Source of the DNA: Shewanella oneidensis MR-1
Lineage (GTDB): Bacteria > Pseudomonadota > Gammaproteobacteria > Enterobacterales > Shewanellaceae
Length of the DNA stretch: 64,000 nucleotides
NCBI RefSeq assembly: GCF_000146165.2
Contig: NC_004347.2
Span: 806,001-870,000, forward strand
Reading direction: 5' to 3'
Part shown: positions 55,295-64,000 of the stretch, one piece after another
Layout of the letters: each line of letters opens with the position of its first letter
Position numbering within the stretch: the stretch's first letter is position 1
Translations under genes and position numbers: made by a program
The notes under the pieces: model-generated
Told to the model about the DNA's origin: nothing
The model's database searches: none
The model's input: the letters and a program-made list of their open reading frames with translations, nothing else

Positions 55295-56764
55295 ATGTAT
55301 TTGAGAAGCTACATGGGTTGGCGATTTTGGGCTTTGTTTTTCTGTTTATGCTCACCCTCAAGCGTGAGTGCTGAGCGTTTGGCTTCGAGCTATCTCAAAG
55401 TCACAGAGGAAGCTGCTAGTAGCCGTCAGTTAATCCGTTATTGCGTTGATCCCGATTGGCTCCCTTACGAAGCTATTCGGGAGGGAGAGCATGTTGGGAT
55501 CTCATCGGACTATATTCGTTACATTGAGTCCCATTCCAACTTTAAATTCAGCCTTGTTCCCACAACATCTTGGTCCGAAACCCTTAATTTTTTACAAACT
55601 GGGCGCTGTGAGTTAACCCCGATGCTAAATAAAACGGCCACCCGAGAGCAATTTTTGCATTTTAGCCATGTGTATTTTCACTCGCCCAATGTGCTGGTTT
55701 CTCTTAAAGAACAGCCTTTTTTACAAGGGTTTGAAAATATAGGCTCACGAACGTTAGCCGTGCCTAAAGGTTATCGTCTCGCCGAGTATATTCAACATTA
55801 TTATCCTAAAGTGAAAATTATCGAAGTGGGCAGTGAACCAGCAGGGCTTGAGGCTGTGCTCGATAAACGCGCTGATTTATTTGTTGGGTCAATGTTTTCG
55901 GTGAATGCTTATATTCAGCAGACAGGTTTTAACCATCTTAAAATTGCGGGATGGGGAGGGCCGGAAGATGAACTCCGTATGGGGGTGAGTTTAGGTCATG
56001 AAGCACTGTTACCGATACTTAATCAAGTGCTTGATGACGTAGATGAGCTTGAGCGAATTAGGATTTATCAGAAATGGAACAATATTACCGTCATCGATGA
56101 GACTAACTACCTGCTTATCTACCAAGTGATAGTTGGTACACTCCTTGTGGTGTTTTTACTCGCCACACGTACGTTCTTTATCAGTCGTTATAATCGACGC
56201 CTAACCGATAAAAATGAGCAGCTTGAAGCTTTACGTCTGCGATTAGAGCACACCAATGCCGAGCTTGAGTTTTTATCCACCCATGATCCGCTTACCAAAC
56301 TTTATAACAGACATTATTTTAATCGCCAGTTTGTCCATGAACATCGTTCAGAGATTAGCTCCGAAGGTGCTATTTGCCTTGTAATGCTGGATATCGATTT
56401 TTTTAAAGAGATTAATGACACCTTAGGCCATGCCGTCGGCGATAACATTTTGATGGAACTGTCTGGGGTGTTGCAGCATTGTGTGCGCGAAACAGATGTT
56501 GTTGCTCGTTGGGGAGGCGAGGAGTTTGTGATTCTGTGCCATCAGACTTCCATCGACTTAGTTAAAACCTTGTGCCAGCGGATTGCTGCAGCGATTAAGG
56601 ATTATCGTTTTAGTGGCAATGTGCAGCTTACTTGTAGTTTTGGCATAGCCAAATTAGTGAACAACGAGCCTATGCAGTCTTGTTTTGAGCGAGCTGATAA
56701 GGCGTTGTATCAAGCTAAGGCATTGGGCAGAAATCAGATTTGTGTGGATGAATTTAACACTTAG
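55295..56764 (+). CDS. GGDEF protein with periplasmic solute-binding sensor
   Basis: The 489-aa protein has a signal peptide (to about 26) and then an SBP_bac_3-type periplasmic domain (residues about 45-270: YCVDPDWLPYEAIREGEHVGISSDYI, KRADLFVGSMFSV). A transmembrane helix (about 276-298) and a GGDEF domain (about 325-489) follow. The active site reads ARWGGEEFVIL, a functional GGEEF variant, with the RETD I-site five residues before it. Binding of an amino-acid-like or other small ligand outside should tune c-di-GMP synthesis inside. The start is uncertain (a second ATG at 55313). It stands alone between the carboxylase and fusA2. Confidence 0.88.
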   Translation: MYLRSYMGWRFWALFFCLCSPSSVSAERLASSYLKVTEEAASSRQLIRYCVDPDWLPYEAIREGEHVGISSDYIRYIESHSNFKFSLVPTTSWSETLNFLQTGRCELTPMLNKTATREQFLHFSHVYFHSPNVLVSLKEQPFLQGFENIGSRTLAVPKGYRLAEYIQHYYPKVKIIEVGSEPAGLEAVLDKRADLFVGSMFSVNAYIQQTGFNHLKIAGWGGPEDELRMGVSLGHEALLPILNQVLDDVDELERIRIYQKWNNITVIDETNYLLIYQVIVGTLLVVFLLATRTFFISRYNRRLTDKNEQLEALRLRLEHTNAELEFLSTHDPLTKLYNRHYFNRQFVHEHRSEISSEGAICLVMLDIDFFKEINDTLGHAVGDNILMELSGVLQHCVRETDVVARWGGEEFVILCHQTSIDLVKTLCQRIAAAIKDYRFSGNVQLTCSFGIAKLVNNEPMQSCFERADKALYQAKALGRNQICVDEFNT

Positions 56765-57202
56765 TTTGTTAATTTGGACGAATTCCTAAGCTCATTGTCA
56801 CTTTTATCTAGAAATTGCCTATTTATGCTAATAACCCTAAGCGATTAGCGATGATTTAGCATCAGTTGATGTATCTATAAGGATCTTATTGGGCAGATTT
56901 TTTGCTATTTTAGAGTGCTTAACACATGGAAAAACGTCAATGTCGGCGAAAATACGCTTATTTTTAAGGTTTTTGGTAATTGTTTGAAAATTGAGCTAAA
57001 TTTTTTTATTTAATTGTTTTCACATATTTTTCTTATTTTTTTTTAATTTTTTCCGCGACTTTATCGTGAAAAATTGCAAGAGCCATTTGCGCATAACTGG
57101 GTTCCAATTTACAATATGCGCCTAAAATAATCTGATGTGCGGTGTGTCGGTGGTTTGTCGCATACTCCGTCTACTTCTTAAACTAATCATTAAAGTTGAA
57201 TC
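56765..57202. other. AT-rich leader region of fusA2
   Basis: This 438-bp gap has long T and A tracts (about 57000-57055) just before a presumed fusA2 promoter. T-rich UP-element-like DNA fits a strongly expressed gene. No ORF or recognised RNA. Confidence 0.4.
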
Positions 57203-59296
57203 ATGACCGAATTATCCAAATACAGAAACATTGGTATCTTCGCTCACGTTGACGCGGGTAAAACCACGACCACCGAGCGTATTCTTAAGCTAACCGGTAA
57301 AATCCATAAGATCGGTGAAGTTCACGATGGTGAATCAACAACTGACTTCATGGTTCAGGAAGCTGAGCGTGGTATTACCATTCAATCGGCTGCTGTAAGC
57401 TGCTTCTGGAAAGATCACCGTTTCAACGTTATTGATACCCCTGGGCACGTTGACTTCACCGTTGAAGTTTACCGTTCTCTGAAGGTTCTTGACGGCGGTA
57501 TCGCTGTATTCTGTGGTTCTGGCGGTGTTGAGCCTCAATCAGAAACTAACTGGCGCTATGCTAACGAATCTGAAGTTGCTCGTATCATCTTCGTAAACAA
57601 ATTAGACCGTATGGGTGCTGACTTCCTACGTGTTGTTAAGCAAACTAAAGACGTTTTAGCTGCTAACCCACTGGTTATGGTTCTGCCAATTGGTATCGAA
57701 GACGAGTTCTGCGGTGTTGTTGACCTGTTAACTCGCAAAGCTTACGTGTGGGACGATTCTGGTATTCCAGAAAACTTCGAAGTGAAAGATGTTCCTGCGA
57801 ACATGGTTGACTTAGTTGAAGAATACCGCGAAATGCTGATCGAAACTGCTGTTGAGCAAGATGACGATCTGCTAGAAGCATACATGGAAGGCGAAGAGCC
57901 ATCTATTGAAGACCTGAAACGTTGTATCCGTAAGGGTACTCGTACTATGGCGTTCTTCCCAACATTCTGCGGAAGCGCATTCAAAAACAAAGGTATGCAA
58001 CTGGTTCTGGACGCTGTTGTTGACTATTTGCCAGCGCCAGATGAAGTTGATCCACAACCTTTAACTGACGAAGAAGGTAACGAAACTGGCGAATACGCTA
58101 TCGTTTCTGCTGACGAGTCATTAAAAGCATTAGCGTTCAAGATCATGGATGACCGTTTCGGTGCCCTGACTTTCGTACGTATCTATGCTGGCCGCCTGAA
58201 GAAAGGTGACACCATTCTTAACAGTGCTACTGGTAAGACTGAGCGTATCGGCCGTATGTGCGAAATGTATGCGAACGATCGTATCGAAATTGAATCAGCT
58301 GAAGCTGGTGACATTATCGCTATCGTTGGTATGAAGAACGTACAAACTGGTCACACTCTGTGTGATGTTAAGCACCCATGTACTCTTGAAGCCATGGTGT
58401 TCCCAGAGCCAGTTATCTCTATCGCAGTAGCGCCAAAAGACAAAGGCGGCAGCGAGAAGATGGCTATCGCTATCGGTAAGATGATCGCAGAAGATCCATC
58501 ATTCCGCGTAGAAACTGACGAAGATTCAGGTGAAACCATCCTTAAAGGTATGGGTGAACTGCACTTAGATATTAAAGTGGACATCCTGAAGCGTACTTAC
58601 GGTGTTGAGCTGATTGTAGGTGAGCCACAAGTGGCATACCGTGAAACAATCACTGCGATGGTTGAAGACCAATATACCCACAAGAAACAATCTGGTGGTT
58701 CTGGTCAATTCGGTAAGATCGAATACATTATCCGTCCTGGTGAGCCAAACTCAGGTTTCGTATTCAAGTCTTCAGTTGTGGGTGGTAGTGTTCCTAAGGA
58801 ATTCTGGCCTGCAGTTGAGAAAGGCTTCGCGAGCATGATGAACACTGGTACTATCGCTGGCTTCCCAGTGTTAGACGTAGAGTTCGAATTAACTGACGGT
58901 GCTTACCACGCAGTTGACTCTTCAGCAATCGCGTTCGAAATCGCTGCTAAAGCGGCCTTCCGTCAGTCAATTGCTAAAGCTAAACCACAACTGCTTGAGC
59001 CAATCATGAAAGTTGACGTGTTCAGCCCAGATGACAACGTTGGCGACGTAATCGGTGACTTAAACCGTCGTCGCGGTATGATCAAAGACCAAGTTGCTGG
59101 TATCACTGGTGTTCGCGTTAAGGCTGACGTTCCGTTATCAGAAATGTTCGGTTACATCGGTTCTCTGCGTACAATGACTTCAGGCCGTGGTCAGTTCTCT
59201 ATGGAGTTCTCACACTACAGCCCATGTCCAAACAGCGTTGCGGACAAAGTTGTTGAGCAAGTTAAAGAGCGTAAAGCTGCAGAAGCTAAGAAGTAA
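57203..59296 (+). CDS. fusA2: elongation factor G, second copy (stand-alone)
   Basis: The 697-aa protein has all five EF-G domains. The G motifs are [23 protein letters not shown] and [10 protein letters not shown]; domain IV contains [13 protein letters not shown] and domain V ends [11 protein letters not shown]. It is a GTPase that moves tRNAs through the ribosome or helps recycle it. It is not in a str operon (no rpsL, rpsG or tuf nearby), so this is the extra EF-G known in Shewanella and other gammaproteobacteria. Codon use is highly biased. A strong terminator follows. Whether it works in translocation or recycling cannot be read here. Confidence 0.93.
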   Translation: MTELSKYRNIGIFAHVDAGKTTTTERILKLTGKIHKIGEVHDGESTTDFMVQEAERGITIQSAAVSCFWKDHRFNVIDTPGHVDFTVEVYRSLKVLDGGIAVFCGSGGVEPQSETNWRYANESEVARIIFVNKLDRMGADFLRVVKQTKDVLAANPLVMVLPIGIEDEFCGVVDLLTRKAYVWDDSGIPENFEVKDVPANMVDLVEEYREMLIETAVEQDDDLLEAYMEGEEPSIEDLKRCIRKGTRTMAFFPTFCGSAFKNKGMQLVLDAVVDYLPAPDEVDPQPLTDEEGNETGEYAIVSADESLKALAFKIMDDRFGALTFVRIYAGRLKKGDTILNSATGKTERIGRMCEMYANDRIEIESAEAGDIIAIVGMKNVQTGHTLCDVKHPCTLEAMVFPEPVISIAVAPKDKGGSEKMAIAIGKMIAEDPSFRVETDEDSGETILKGMGELHLDIKVDILKRTYGVELIVGEPQVAYRETITAMVEDQYTHKKQSGGSGQFGKIEYIIRPGEPNSGFVFKSSVVGGSVPKEFWPAVEKGFASMMNTGTIAGFPVLDVEFELTDGAYHAVDSSAIAFEIAAKAAFRQSIAKAKPQLLEPIMKVDVFSPDDNVGDVIGDLNRRRGMIKDQVAGITGVRVKADVPLSEMFGYIGSLRTMTSGRGQFSMEFSHYSPCPNSVADKVVEQVKERKAAEAKK

Positions 59297-59318
59297 TTCT
59301 TAACTTTATCCGAATAGA

Positions 59319-59354
59319 GACCGCTGCTAAGCCAAGGCTTACAGCGGTTTTTTT
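59319..59354 (+). terminator. terminator after fusA2
   Basis: ACCGCTG-CTAAGCC-AAGGCTTA-CAGCGGT with a T run. Confidence 0.85.
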
Positions 59355-59371
59355 ATGGGCGATGCTGTTTC

Positions 59372-59427
59372 ACGGTTGACGGTTGACGGTTGACGGTTGA
59401 CGGTTGACGGTTGACGGTTGACGGTTG
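59372..59427. repeat. tandem heptamer array, ACGGTTG x 8
   Basis: Fifty-six bp of perfect ACGGTTG repeats plus a partial unit, between fusA2 and the convergent lysR. Confidence 0.96.
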
Positions 59428-59440
59428 ACGGTGCAAGAGT

Positions 59441-59513
59441 CACCATTCACCATTCACCATTCACCATTCACCATTCACCATTCACCATTCACCATTCACC
59501 ATTCACCATTCAC
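59441..59513. repeat. tandem heptamer array, CACCATT x 10
   Basis: Seventy bp of perfect CACCATT repeats plus CAC, starting 13 bp after the ACGGTTG array. Its right end overlaps the stop codon of the convergent lysR gene (59510-59512). Confidence 0.96.
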
Positions 59514-60391
59514 GCTTTCTGTTTGCTCAATTCCAGCAAGGCATTTGCCGCGGGAGTTAACGGTAAGTTCTGTCGCCAAATCAGGGCTAAATCCCAAGTC
59601 AAGGCCGGTTGCATAGGTCTAAAGACAAGTTTGCTGTTGCTGAGTTTTTGGCAAATAGGTTCGGGTAATATGGCTAGTCCCATATCGGCTTCAACCATGG
59701 TTGCAAGAAAATCCCATTGACCACTGCGAAAGGCGATATTTAATTGCACGCCAGCCTTACGGCTCAGACGATTTATCAGCTTGGCGAGCGAGAAGTCCTC
59801 GTTATAGAGAATAAACGGGTAAGGTTCAAAATCCTGCCAACTGAGGTATGACTTAGCGGCAAGCGGATGAGCTTCAGGCAAGCAAGCTAAGAGGGGATAC
59901 TTGGTTAGCGGCTGGTTAATCAGTTCTGTCTCATGGGTTGTGGGCAGTGCGGTAAAGGCGATATCTAAGCTGTTATTCAACAGCGCCTGCTCACAGCCGA
60001 AACCGCCGTATTCATACATTTGCAGTTCAACCCCTGGATAACGCTTACGATAGCTCGTCAGTAATCCTATGATTAAGCTGCTCATCATAGGGCATACGCC
60101 CAGCCTAAGCCGCCCCGATTTTAGGCCGCTTAAGTTACTCATGTCCTCCTGCAATCTATGCCATTGACCAAGGATTTCCCGCGCACTGTGCTCAAATAGC
60201 TGCCCTGCTTGGGTTAACTCTACTTTTTGGTTATTGCGAATAAGCAGGGTTTCTCCCAGACTTTCTTCAAGTCTTTGGATGATCTTGCTGAGTGTTGGCT
60301 GGGTGATAAAGCATTTTTGGGCGGCACGGGTGAAGTTTTCCGTTTCTACTAGGGTTAAAAAACATTGCAAGGTCTTGATTGGGATGTTCAT
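59510..60391 (-). CDS. LysR-family regulator
   Basis: The 293-aa protein has an N-terminal winged helix (FLTLVETENFTRAAQKCFITQPTLSKIIQRLEESL) and a LysR effector domain with the typical GLKSGRLRLGVCPMMSSLIIGLL start. It resembles CynR/CbbR-like regulators; no ligand can be assigned. It is divergent from a 50-codon ORF at 60486, the usual place for a LysR target. The stop codon lies in the edge of a heptamer array, so the last residues (SKQKA) abut repeat DNA. Confidence 0.88.
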   Translation of the reverse strand: MNIPIKTLQCFLTLVETENFTRAAQKCFITQPTLSKIIQRLEESLGETLLIRNNQKVELTQAGQLFEHSAREILGQWHRLQEDMSNLSGLKSGRLRLGVCPMMSSLIIGLLTSYRKRYPGVELQMYEYGGFGCEQALLNNSLDIAFTALPTTHETELINQPLTKYPLLACLPEAHPLAAKSYLSWQDFEPYPFILYNEDFSLAKLINRLSRKAGVQLNIAFRSGQWDFLATMVEADMGLAILPEPICQKLSNSKLVFRPMQPALTWDLALIWRQNLPLTPAANALLELSKQKA

Positions 60392-60485
60392 GCTTATATG
60401 GAATCTATTGTATGGCGTTAATTCATTTTACTGATGATGGCCTAAGTATTACTTTGAGCTTGTTAACAGAACAGGAGATTTATCA

Positions 60486-60638
60486 ATGAAGTCAACGTCA
60501 AGTTTATGGGTAGGTGCTTTGTGGCAAGCAGCTATGCCTGAAACAAAGAATGTGCAAACAGCTCAAGCAGTGCAAAAAAGAGTAACGGCTCCGGCGGGTG
60601 GTTTGCATAAAGCAAAACAACAAGTAAACCCAGCCTAG
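60486..60638 (+). CDS. candidate 50-aa small protein
   Basis: This is a short frame from ATG 60486 to TAG 60638, preceded by AGGAGA 7 nt upstream, one of the best ribosome sites in the window. The product begins MKSTSSLWVGALWQAAMPE and is then rich in Gln, Ala and Lys, with no transmembrane segment or signal peptide. Its stop codon lies inside the following terminator stem. Position, divergent from a lysR gene, suggests it may be a LysR target. I know no homologue; it could also be a small RNA with a chance frame. Confidence 0.55.
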   Translation: MKSTSSLWVGALWQAAMPETKNVQTAQAVQKRVTAPAGGLHKAKQQVNPA

Positions 60639-60649
60639 GCTGGTTTTTT
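60630..60649 (+). terminator. terminator overlapping the small-ORF stop
   Basis: CCAGCCTAGGCTGG followed by six T residues; the TAG stop of the 50-codon frame is the centre of the palindrome. Confidence 0.75.
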
Positions 60650-60763
60650 ACTTTTCGATTCTTCCGTATTTTATCTATAGTCCCGTCCGCTTATCTTTCA
60701 TTTCGTCTAACATATCTCCCCGAACTGAGTTTTTAAACGTCTATGTCTAATTCTGTTATGGAT

Positions 60764-60795
60764 AGTAAAAAGCCACTGGGTAGCAGTGGCTTTTG
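60764..60795 (-). terminator. terminator of the nap operon
   Basis: On the minus strand AAAAGCCACTG-CTACC-CAGTGGCTTTTTA, about 19 bp past the napB stop. Confidence 0.85.
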
Positions 60796-60813
60796 CGTGC
60801 AGGGAAGTGTGGT

Positions 60814-61245
60814 TTATTGAGTTGAGAATTTATTTTCGACTAAAGGCGCTTTGTTTTCAGCCTGTGCAACGTGGCACTGAGTGCAGAAATAGTTATGGCC
60901 GTTGAGCGTGCCCTTATCGTCGATAACATGGGATTTTGCTACTGGTGTGGCTTTCATCCGCGCAGCTTTATCCCAACTATGGCAAGTTAAACAGCCATTT
61001 TTATCGAGGGTGATTTTGTAATCATCCTTATGGGGGATAAGCGGTGGTTGGTCGGTAAAGCTGCGTTCCAACGCTTTACCGCGAGCAGGATAGACAGGCA
61101 TGGCATCGGCGGGACGAATATCCGTCACCGCGCTATCACCCGCGAGGGATTTGATATTGACAGGTGTTGCTTGAGTCTCTGCTTGTTGGCCTGAGCAGCC
61201 GCCGATGGCTAATACAATCGCGGCTAAGGTGAGTATTTTTTTCAT
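60814..61245 (-). CDS. napB: periplasmic nitrate reductase, diheme cytochrome subunit
   Basis: The 143-aa protein carries two haem c motifs (CLTCH and CTQCH) with His ligands around PLIPHKDDY and AKSHVIDD, as in NapB. It passes electrons to NapA. The signal peptide ends IVLAIGGC-SGQQ, which looks like a lipobox, so the protein might be membrane-tethered; typical NapB is soluble. Start overlaps the napH stop by 4 nt (ATGA). Last gene of napAGHB, followed by a terminator. Confidence 0.93.
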   Translation of the reverse strand: MKKILTLAAIVLAIGGCSGQQAETQATPVNIKSLAGDSAVTDIRPADAMPVYPARGKALERSFTDQPPLIPHKDDYKITLDKNGCLTCHSWDKAARMKATPVAKSHVIDDKGTLNGHNYFCTQCHVAQAENKAPLVENKFSTQ

Positions 61246-62246
61246 TGGTCATTCTCCGCCTTGGGGGCAATGTGTTGACGAATTGGTGAAGAGCTAGATG
61301 GCGACTGACTATTGGTCGAGCCACCTGTACTTAGTTGAGTCTGAGTGCCAGTAAAACGGGTTCGATAGCGGAAAACGCGCTGAGCACAAACATCGATACA
61401 GCGGCCACATTGGGTGCAGTCAGGGCTCGAAATCACTGGGCTTTGCCCTTTTAACGCGGGCTTTAATACTTGGCGTTCGGGGCAAACAGCAAAACAATCC
61501 ATGCAGTTATCACAGGCGCTAGCTTTGCTGGCGACGATCTTAATGGGGCTCCATTTGCCAACTAAGCCAAATAAGGCTCCCGTTGGGCAAAGGTGACCAC
61601 ACCAAGCGCGCTCGGCGATAAATAGATCCAGCAAAAATATTGCCGCTAAGATCCATAAACCACTGAGACTGCCAAATAGCACGGCGCGATAGACTAAGGG
61701 CACGGGGTTGACCCATTCCCAAATCAAGCTGCCCGTGAGCAGGGGTAATAACAGCACGAGTGCCAGCAGGTAGTAACGTAAATTGCGCGGTAACTCGCTG
61801 GTGCGAGGAAGTTTGAGTTTACGTCTGAGCCAGCTTGCGGTATCGGTGACCAGATTGACAGGGCACACCCAACTGCAAAACACTCGGCCACCGGCGAGGG
61901 CATAAAACGCTGTCACTAGGCCCGCACCGATTAATAGACTGAGTTCTGGGGTATGTCCTGCTAACAGCAATTGCAAGCTCACCAGGGGATCGGCAAAGGG
62001 AATGGTATCGAGCAGTAAACTGGCCGATAAATTACCTTTAAATAGCCAAATCCCCAGTAGCGGTCCCAGTGCAAATAAGCCTAAAAGACTTAGTTGCACA
62101 GTACGGCGTAGCAGCAAATATTTATGCGCGCCAAACCAACCGAGTTCAGCAATCGCGGCGGCATGCTCGTTCTGCGTGCGGGCTTTGGCTTTTGAGTTCA
62201 TTGTCTTATGACTTATAGACTTGTTACTCATAGACTCATTGCTCAT
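61242..62246 (-). CDS. napH: NapH, membrane ferredoxin-type quinol dehydrogenase subunit
   Basis: The 334-aa protein has about four transmembrane helices (first near 47-70). Two cysteine motifs lie on loops ([20 protein letters not shown]), and two [4Fe-4S] ferredoxin motifs at the C-terminus ([30 protein letters not shown]). With NapG it is thought to feed quinol electrons to nitrate reductase. The first 15 residues are a [14 protein letters not shown] repeat with several possible Met starts. Overlaps both neighbours by 4 nt. Confidence 0.93.
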   Translation of the reverse strand: MSNESMSNKSISHKTMNSKAKARTQNEHAAAIAELGWFGAHKYLLLRRTVQLSLLGLFALGPLLGIWLFKGNLSASLLLDTIPFADPLVSLQLLLAGHTPELSLLIGAGLVTAFYALAGGRVFCSWVCPVNLVTDTASWLRRKLKLPRTSELPRNLRYYLLALVLLLPLLTGSLIWEWVNPVPLVYRAVLFGSLSGLWILAAIFLLDLFIAERAWCGHLCPTGALFGLVGKWSPIKIVASKASACDNCMDCFAVCPERQVLKPALKGQSPVISSPDCTQCGRCIDVCAQRVFRYRTRFTGTQTQLSTGGSTNSQSPSSSSPIRQHIAPKAENDQ

Positions 62247-62977
62247 AACGTCAGCCCCTTATTCAACATCTCTAAGGTGGTTTCCTCAGTGTTGAGATAA
62301 GTGTCATGCTCTGCGGATTTACCTAACGCCAGAGCGGTCGGTAAGACTTTAATCGCGGCGGTATCGAGCACGCAGGCGTGCTCGCATTTGCCACAACCCG
62401 TGCAGGTATCGCTGTTGACTGTGGGTAAAAACATGGCGTGATGATCGCTATGCTGATTGCGCTGGCGCTCTAAGGTGATGGCATTATCGATTAACGGACA
62501 AACCCGATAACAGACATCGCAGCGTAATCCTTTAAAGTTCAGGCAATTTTTCTCATCGATCAGTACCGCAATCCCCATTTTAGCATCGCTAATGTGCTCA
62601 AGTTGAGGATCAAGCGCACCCGATGGGCAGGCTTTTATGCAGGGAATATCCTCACACATTTCGCAGGGAATGTGTCTTGCGGTAAAGAATGGCGTGCCAG
62701 TGGCGGCGCCATCGAACCAACGTGCCAGTGTTAGCGTGTCGTAAGGGCAAGCCTCCACACACAAACCGCAGCGCACGCAGGCCGAGAGAAAATCGCTCTC
62801 CTCAAGGGCGCCCGGTGGTCTGCAAGCTTGAGGAGCGAGCTGGCCTTGGCTTTTTGCCGTAGCCGTTAAGCCTAATCCCACGAGTCCCATCACACAGCCA
62901 GCCTTTGCCGTCGTGGCCAAAAACTGGCGACGGTTGACTTGCTTGGCTGTGAATGCACTCTTAACTTGCTGACTCAC
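62243..62977 (-). CDS. napG: NapG, periplasmic ferredoxin-type protein
   Basis: The 244-aa protein starts at GTG (AAGGAG 6 nt upstream). It has a Tat signal ([13 protein letters not shown]) and four [4Fe-4S] motifs: [35 protein letters not shown] and [11 protein letters not shown]. It works with NapH in electron supply to NapAB. Starts 51 bp after the napA stop. Confidence 0.93.
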   Translation of the reverse strand: MSQQVKSAFTAKQVNRRQFLATTAKAGCVMGLVGLGLTATAKSQGQLAPQACRPPGALEESDFLSACVRCGLCVEACPYDTLTLARWFDGAATGTPFFTARHIPCEMCEDIPCIKACPSGALDPQLEHISDAKMGIAVLIDEKNCLNFKGLRCDVCYRVCPLIDNAITLERQRNQHSDHHAMFLPTVNSDTCTGCGKCEHACVLDTAAIKVLPTALALGKSAEHDTYLNTEETTLEMLNKGLTL

Positions 62978-63028
62978 CTTAGACTCCTTAATTGCTATTA
63001 ATTGACGCCATCGCTATCAAATGAAGGC

Positions 63029-64000
63029 TTAGGCCTTCATCACTTTTACGGGGCACTTCTTAAAGTCAGTTTCTTTTGACAGTGGATCGGTTGCATCCAA
63101 AATCAACTTGTTGACTAACTGACGCGCATCGAAGAAGGGCATAAACACCACACCGCGTGGCGGTTTGTTACGGCCTTTGGTTTCGACGCGGGTTTTGATC
63201 TCGCCACGGGGAGAGGCGACAAGTACTTCATCACCCCGTTGCAGACCTCGGGCCTTAGCGTCTTCTGGATGCATAAAGATTTGCGCATCGGGATAAGCGC
63301 GATAAAGCTCTGGCACGCGGGCGGTCATTGAACCGGTATGCCAATGTTCGAGCACACGGCCTGTGGACATCCACAGATCGTATTCTGAGTTTGGTTCTTC
63401 CGCTGCAGGCTCGTAAGGCAGGGCGAAAATCACCGCTTTACCATCGGGTTTGCCATAGAAGTTGTAACCTTCACCCGCTTTAACATAAGGATCGCTACCT
63501 TCAACGAAGCGGCGCAGGGTTTCTTTATCATTCACCACTGGCCAGCGTAGGCCACGGGTTTCGTGGTAACGGTCAAACTCGGCCAAGTCATGGCCATGGC
63601 CGCGACCGAAGGCGGCGTATTCTTCGAAAATGCCTTTCTGTACATAGAAGCTAAAGTGTTCACTTTCATCGTTTAAGTCGCCCTTACAATCGGTAGTCGG
63701 GAACTTGTTGATGACGCCGTTGGCAAACAGTACTTCATAAAGCGTCTTGTCAGCGTATTCAGGCTTTTTAGCGATAAGCTCAGCAGGCCAGACTTCAGCC
63801 ACCTTAAAGCGTTTTGAAAACTCGACTAATTGCCACAGATCTGACTTAGCACCTTCAGGCGCTTTGACTTGTTGATGCCACATATGGGTGCGGCGCTCGG
63901 CGTTACCGTAGGCGCCTTCTTTCTCGACCCACATGGCGGTTGGCAGAATAAGGTCTGCTGCCATGGCTGTGACGGTTGGGTAAGGATCGGATACCACAAT
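63029..64000 (-). CDS. napA: NapA, catalytic subunit of periplasmic nitrate reductase (C-terminal part)
   Basis: Only the last 320 or so residues are in the window; the gene continues beyond the right edge. [29 protein letters not shown] and [21 protein letters not shown] are characteristic of NapA molybdopterin-dinucleotide binding. The C-terminal MoCo domain ([22 protein letters not shown]) is complete. It reduces nitrate to nitrite in the periplasm. The gene order napA-G-H-B, without napC in view, fits the Shewanella NAP-beta type fed by NapGH and/or CymA. Confidence 0.94.

Noticed and set aside
59418..59720. Two plus-strand ORFs with TIHHSPF repeats
   Set aside because: They are translations of the CACCATT heptamer array run into the antisense of the lysR gene. 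No ribosome site, and the frame exists only because of the repeat.

Overview
The window looks like chromosomal DNA of a Shewanella species close to S. oneidensis, S. xiamenensis and Shewanella sp. MR-4. The grounds are a resident OXA-48/OXA-54 type class D beta-lactamase between a C15-peptidase-like gene and a lysR gene, a napAGHB cluster without napC in view, an LctP-type lactate permease, a single-chain acetyl-CoA carboxylase, a stand-alone second EF-G, and a gene order that matches my memory of the S. oneidensis SO_08xx region. That comparison is from memory; no search was run. No tRNA, rRNA, prophage or CRISPR was seen. One insertion sequence and one MITE-like element are present.

Layout. 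1-7.3 kb: a small membrane ORF starting in a dispersed repeat, an OsmC-YcaO fusion, a PAS-GGDEF cyclase, and a Fur-box-preceded TonB receptor coupled to a periplasmic thioredoxin, divergent from a DUF985 cupin. 7.4-15.7 kb: an HSL-type esterase, a MATE transporter, a MITE, a DUF4274-like protein, a CBS-pair protein, a Tat-exported PhoD with a Pho-box-like leader, a phosphoribosyltransferase, a DUF3622 protein and azurin. 15.8-17.7 kb: nucleoside hydrolase plus ribokinase, a ribonucleoside salvage pair. 17.9-20.7 kb: an uncharacterised pair, a membrane protein and a lipoprotein with RCC1-like repeats.

20.7-27.6 kb is a B12/methionine block: btuB behind a cobalamin riboswitch, with a perfect met box at its promoter, an HDOD protein, then divergent metR and metE sharing tandem met boxes. 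An IS1595-family element (27.6-28.7 kb) separates it from a macAB-type efflux operon with its own outer-membrane factor. 33.6-39.8 kb: an M50 site-2-type protease, a DUF4144 protein, a FapA/DUF342 protein, a 700-bp non-coding gap and a lactate permease. About 1 kb of AT-rich DNA follows, with 15 copies of an octamer.

40.8-46.9 kb: rsmC, phoA and the widely conserved sprT-endA-rsmE-gshB run. 47-50.5 kb: C15-like protein, blaOXA and lysR. 50.6-59.3 kb: the four-domain acetyl-CoA carboxylase, a periplasmic-sensor GGDEF protein and fusA2. 59.4-64 kb: two heptamer repeat arrays, a lysR, a 50-codon ORF divergent from it, and the nap nitrate reductase genes running off the right edge (napA incomplete).

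The most unusual items are the AccA-AccD-AccC-AccB single polypeptide, the C15-family protein whose nucleophile looks like Ser rather than Cys beside blaOXA, the TonB receptor with a CxxC plug coupled to a CPWC thioredoxin, the probable double (MetJ plus B12) control of btuB, and four short tandem arrays whose units are 7 or 8 bp.
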